NCBI GenBank assembly: GCA_907163375.1
Contig: CAJQUW010007913.1
Span: forward strand, 186,001-250,000
Direction of reading: 5' to 3'
Origin: Prostheceraeus crozeri
Taxonomy: Eukaryota > Platyhelminthes > Polycladida > Euryleptidae
Length of the DNA stretch: 64,000 nucleotides
In this document: one piece after another, positions 54,301 to 60,300 of the stretch
Layout: each line of letters starts with the position of its first letter
How positions within the stretch are numbered: position 1 is the stretch's first letter
Translations under genes and position numbers: made by a program
The notes under the pieces: model-generated
What the model was told of the DNA's origin: nothing
The model's input: only the letters and a program-made list of their open reading frames with translations
Databases searched by the model: none

Positions 54301-57300
54301 AGCTGACGCCATCACCGAGAATTGTCCTACGCGTAGCGAGAGAACTACACCTCTAGTTGCAGATCGACTTAACTGATGCCGTAGCATCGACACGGACCAG
54401 CTTAAAAAATTGACCGGAGTACACCTTTAAAGGCAAAAGCCTTCTGATTTACATTTCTCGTGTGCTGAGCACATCGATCGAACAAAAATCCACTCAGTTT
54501 TCATTTCTGTAACTCTGATGTCAATGAGATGGGACTTTCACATTGACTACAGATAGCTTGTTCGTAATTTTTGAAAATATTCTTCAATTTCAGGATAATC
54601 TTAAACAATACGAAGGAAAGCTATTGGCAGAATGCATCGAAGATCTCATGGTGGATGTCTCAGAATTACTCTTCAATGAATTAGCTTTTTTTAAATTGAT
54701 CGCAGACTTGGAGCAGAATCCCAGTTCTGACGATATCGAGTCAAAGACGAGCAGTCCAGCGAAATCGAAGAGGAGCGCCGGATCTCAGAAAGATGCTCGG
54801 ATGGAGGCAGTGGCTGCCGTGGTCACGTTAGCCTTGCAAGGAGACGAAGAGGAGCTCGACAATAAGCGTGATGATCAGATGGCGAATGAAGTGCCAGCAT
54901 CGTCCTCCAGTTCTGAGTAAGTGAGAAAGGTTCTAATTATCCTTATACCAGGCGCGGTATACTGAATGCAGCCCGCAGAGAAGCATTGTCTTGTTTGTGT
55001 GTTTGGGTCAAGAGATGACTTCTCAGAAGTGATGGTCATGGTCAGAATTAGTCACGAGGGGCAAGAAAATCAATTTTTCATTGAACGTACTGCAAATTCA
55101 AATCTTTAATCTGACGGACCAGAGCATTGTCTCAACCACAGAATTAGATTCATCTGCGCCCGCTTCGGTTTCCTAGAAAGGAAGAATCATATCTAACCTT
55201 AATATCGAAATGGCACACCGCAGAATTAGACAACTTGCTCCTTTGCGAATGGATAATTCGTGCATCGCTTGTTGTTGGAAATGGCAATTTCCAATATGGA
55301 ATATATTTATTATTGAAAATTATTTATAATATGAAATATATTTTATGGAATTTTCGTAAGCCTGCTACTTTCTTTAATAATGATCGGAAGGGCCAACATT
55401 ATGGAGAAAACTTGTGCGCAGTGATCTGAATTCTTCGAATCTGAAGGAATTTTGGCAATCGAAGCACTTTGCTGGAACTCACATTAATCCGCAAGCGACG
55501 CACGACTTTTTTCCTATCTCTGGAAGGTATTAGGAATTCCTTTTTGCCCACTTAATAGGTTCCTGGATGTGCCGGCGATTTCGAATAAATCACACTTCTA
55601 GCAAACCGAAGCAGATAAACAAAATATTTAATTCTGTGGTCACCACATTAACCGTGTAAAACCGCCTTTAGGCACATACTGTCAGTAAATCTAGATCGTG
55701 AGGAATCGAGCGGTGTGAATAATATTTCCACTTAGTGAATGTATCACTAAGTAAAATTGATTCAAAGACATGTACTTTTTACTTGACAGGCCTGCCTGCA
55801 ATCTGACGGTTGAGGTTCGTTTGTTCCCTACCTAATGCGAGTGTTGCTGCATCGCGCGTGTGACCAATCGCGCAAGCCGAAGGGGGGCGAATGTCAATTT
55901 CTAGCGCTTGCTGCCATTGTGCACGATGACTGAGATAGGACTGTGTCCGCTCTAGACGAACCACCAAACCCCACGCAAGTGAATCCATCTCCGAGGCGTG
56001 GCGGGACCGGAAACAGTGCTTTGATACATTGAATAAGGGACTGATGATAATGGTTCAAAGACAAAAGATGAACAATGTCAATATCACATTGAACGAATAG
56101 ACATTGATCAATCAAGATAATTTTGTTTTTTCGGAGTGGTTGCAGTTTCCTGTCATAATAATACAATCGTCTGATGATGGCCTGTATTGTTGTGGCGATA
56201 GTTATTGCAATTTCAAAGAACACATTATTTTCTTCGCAAAGCTTGACCATGCCAAAAAATTACGCCTGTCACATTCAACGCAACCTTAATTTAAAAGCAG
56301 ACGTGTCATTGTCCTAGTATCCATTATCAGTCTTTAATCAGCGAAATCTGAAACCATTCTCACAGTTGCGCCTGCACGTAAATAGTCTATGTTTGATGCT
56401 GATTCTTCTTGTTCACCTGCTCTGATCACTTAATTGTTATTCATCTCATTCACAGCGTACTCATAAAGCATCTGGTCATCTTTTCATGCGGTAGTTCATT
56501 TTTGTATGCAATTTTATTCTGTAGCATAGCAATACGATCTCTCCACATGTAGGACTGAATAACATTCCATGATCTATTTTGATGCATCGATGACTTTTTG
56601 TTATTTTTGAAAATTTTTGTTTATTCCACAGATAATTTGCACAAGGATGAATGAATGCCATTTTTTGTTTGAAAATTCAACTATCGGCTTCACTTAACTA
56701 CTTCATTTTACATCCATTATCCATTCTACGTAGGGGAATCCTATCAAAACACTTTGATTAAGTTAACAATTAAGTTCATTATTTTCACCAATTCAATTTT
56801 ATTGAAGCAGATTTCATTGAAGAATAATACCAAGCTGAGCTAGAAACTATTCAAGAAGATTAGGTTCTTAATTCTGTAAGTTATACATTAAGCCCATGGG
56901 CAAGTGAAAAAGTGATAAAATTGCAGTCTTTGAACCGTTTCTACGCACACACTTGGAGACTTGGTTTCGAATCATTTAGCATTTATCAAGTGATACCATC
57001 TTGTCATAAAGGAGTGGTCTCCGTGGTAAAGCACTTGGCGTAGCGACCTTATGATCCAGAGGGCGAGCCACGAAAGTGCCATTGGAAGTCGTTAGGAAGG
57101 GCATCCGGACTAAAAGTTGCACAACACTTTAGAAAACTCTGACTATGTCAGCACCGTCCAAACCCCCAGTATGGGAGACTAGTGACGTTTAAGCTTCATG
57201 TCATAAAGGAATCACGGAAGTTCTTTCTTGTTTTCAGAGCCGATGCCGCTGAGAATGCTGAGGAAGGACAGGACGAAGAGTCAGATGGCAGCAGTGAGAA

Positions 57301-60300
57301 CGACGGCTCAAACGCTGATTCCGGAGATCGCCAGCTTCTCTCTTCAAGTGTGAGCGCTGTGTTGGCTCAGAGTGAGACGAAGCCGATGACGCGGATTGGC
57401 AGCGATGAAGACGATGAAGAGGAAGAAGACGATGCTGACAATCATCTTGGAGCCGAATGTGCGGACACGTGTGTCTCCTACGTCGATGCAGACGAAAAAG
57501 ACGCTCTGTTTGAAGGCTCAACTGAGAAAGCACCTCAAAACAGCAACGACTTTGAGGTAAGTGCTTCATAGCCGGTGACTGATCGGCAATCTTCTCAAGA
57601 GACGAATCTCTGATTACCATCGGGCAGCAGTGTCTTCATTAAGGTTAAAAAACGGATTTCTTCAAAACGTGTTAAAACTGATGTTTTATTTGATTTTGCG
57701 GTACTTCTATTTCCCCCCCACATTTTTCAAGCTTTCCAAAATCATCAAATTTCGCCAAAGTTAGTCACATCGGGTTTAGAATAGACTTGATCTATAACTG
57801 AGCGACACCACAGCACGACTGAGAAGTCTTACTTGAACTTTTGGATGAAGGATTGGTCCCTTGGATACTCAGTTAGAATACAAGGTACAGCTGTGATGAT
57901 GAACTTCATGTGATTGTTGTCTACAGACAAATGACGAGCAGTTGTCTAATTCTCAGACTGTAAATGTTCTACAAGTCAGATAAGAGGAGTTTTACACACT
58001 CAACGCTATGCCAAGTTAGTGAGAACAAGTTGGAGCAAGAGAAGATCGTTGACGATGCAACATTCCGGGTGTCAGCAACAGGAATGTGGGGGGGGGAGAG
58101 TAGAAGTACCGATTTTGCTAATCATGACATGCAATTTAATATTTATTTAAGCAAACTAGTGATTACTGACCTTGATAACATTACCAACTTTCATAAATGC
58201 CTTCACTAGTGTTCAGATGAACTTTGGAATCACTAAAAACGCTCACGATCCTCTCAACGCAAGACGCGAAATAGATGCTCTGCATTGCCAAAAGTATAAA
58301 AAAGAACAGTAATAGTGATTTTTCATGGGTGATAGGCTGCTGAATTTTTTGCTTGCAACTTTCTCATTTCTTTTAGCTTGCATTATTTGAAATCAAGTTC
58401 AACCTCTTTAGAACAATTCCCTAAAGCTTAAAGAAAAGGTTTTCTAAAGCCATGTTTTCATGGAACCTTTTTGAAATCCCAGTTACCATCGATTTTTGGT
58501 GAAGGCTTGTTGATCGGCGACTGATGTTGTTATTCTCCATGGCTAGGTAGGTAGACAGATGCGAATTCTTAGCACAAGGAAAATCGTCGATGTCGTGAAA
58601 TATACCTGCGGCACAATGAACTGATCAATAGCATGTAATAGATATTACTGGGACGTTGTTTTACACCAAAACAGCTTTTGAATTGACTTTTCAATGGGAG
58701 AAATCGATGCGAAATGATGGATTCGGAAACCAAATATGAACTAAGAAATCACAGAGTAAAAACTTTCTAAGAAGAATGTTTTTTCTTAACCCTAGACTCA
58801 CTCAGTGAGAAGGTGTCTAGAAAGTTTCAGCACATCTTCTCCGAGAAGACAATATCACAAATTAATGCGGTAGAAATTGCTCTGAGATTATTTTGGCTTT
58901 TTTTTTTTTTCTAGTGGTCCTTCTGGACGAGGTTTGTATTGATATGAGAGGTGTAGATTTTGGGTTGTCCCTGGTTGTGGTAGGTGGTTGGTTCGAGTGG
59001 GGTCTACTTTTCGTGGGGGAGTTGAAGGGGGGGGGGTGTGTTGCTGGTAGTTTGCTCGGGTGTCGGGGGGGGGTGTGGGAAGTTAGGCTGGGGGGGTGTG
59101 ATGGGGGCTGGGGGCTGGGATGGCGTGCGCGTGGGGGGATGAGTATGAGGATTACCCAGGGTTATGAAGGCTAGCAGATGGCTGTGGTTAGGTGTGTGGG
59201 GATAGGCTTGGTAAGGTCGTTGATTTTGGACGGGCACTGGGTGTTGAGTGGGCGATACGATAACCGTGCTGGGGGTTGACTGGTTTGGGTAGTATTGAGT
59301 TATTTGGGGAGTTGTATTGGGTAGTGAGGGGGGGGGTTGGTTTTGGTTTTAGTTGAGGGGGTTTGATGGAAGGCGGTTGGGGGTGATTTGTGGGGGAGTT
59401 TTTGTTAGTGTTGTTTTAGAGAGGGCTAGATATAGGCCATGTGTCTGGACAGTTTGTAATGTCCATTCTAATAGTTTGGTCATTTTGTTTCATGTCATCA
59501 AAAAGTTCTATTCTATCACCTCCAGCCATTTTTCGGTTATGGGTTTGTTCTTTACGAGTCGCATAGACGAGTCCTTGTAGGATGAAACGCAGTGCTTACA
59601 GCTTCCTGCAGAAATTATTGCGGTCTTAACCGCGACAGAGTTGACGTTTTCTGTGCGTCATTAGATGCTCCGATAATGGTGTTATTCAGTCACTCTCCCA
59701 CAGACAAAATGCAAGAAAATTTATTGAAGCGCTTTCCCGTGAACACTCCCAGGGGGATTATTTACAAGTAATCTGTGTTCCTCATTCTAGTTGGAGGAGG
59801 AGAGATGATAAGCCGATCATAATGTAATCCTCGAAGATCGAGGACAGTGTTCTTTTGATGCTTTGAAATGTTAAATGTTGGTTAATGACGAAGCGATTTT
59901 CATTGTCTGTCGAAGTGGAATCTGAATATCTCCGCGGCAACTTTAGCAAATGTCTGCTTCCAAGTTGGAGGAAGCTTTTAGATATTTTCACAAAGATGCA
60001 TAGATTTGTGTAGCTACAAGATGTACAGTTATGCTGAAGTATAGTGACAGATTTGTCAAATACAAGGACGATTTCGACTTTATGATGACCTTTGACAGTT
60101 TGTATTGAGCAAGTCAAAAATAAGAATCAGTCAACGCTTAATCAGCTTCAGTAATTTTCGTTTTGATGAGGACCAACTTTGACTTATTACCGTCACAGGA
60201 CTGAAATTACTTTCTTTCAATTGCGAGCGAAACGGTGAGAGAAATTGAGCTGCAAGAAATCAAATAATTATGAAAATATCAAGGAAGAAATCGATAGGCA

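Noticed and set aside
58893-59237. Open frames on both strands with Gly/Val- or Pro/His-rich translations
   Set aside because: They arise from the G-rich tract; the composition explains them.
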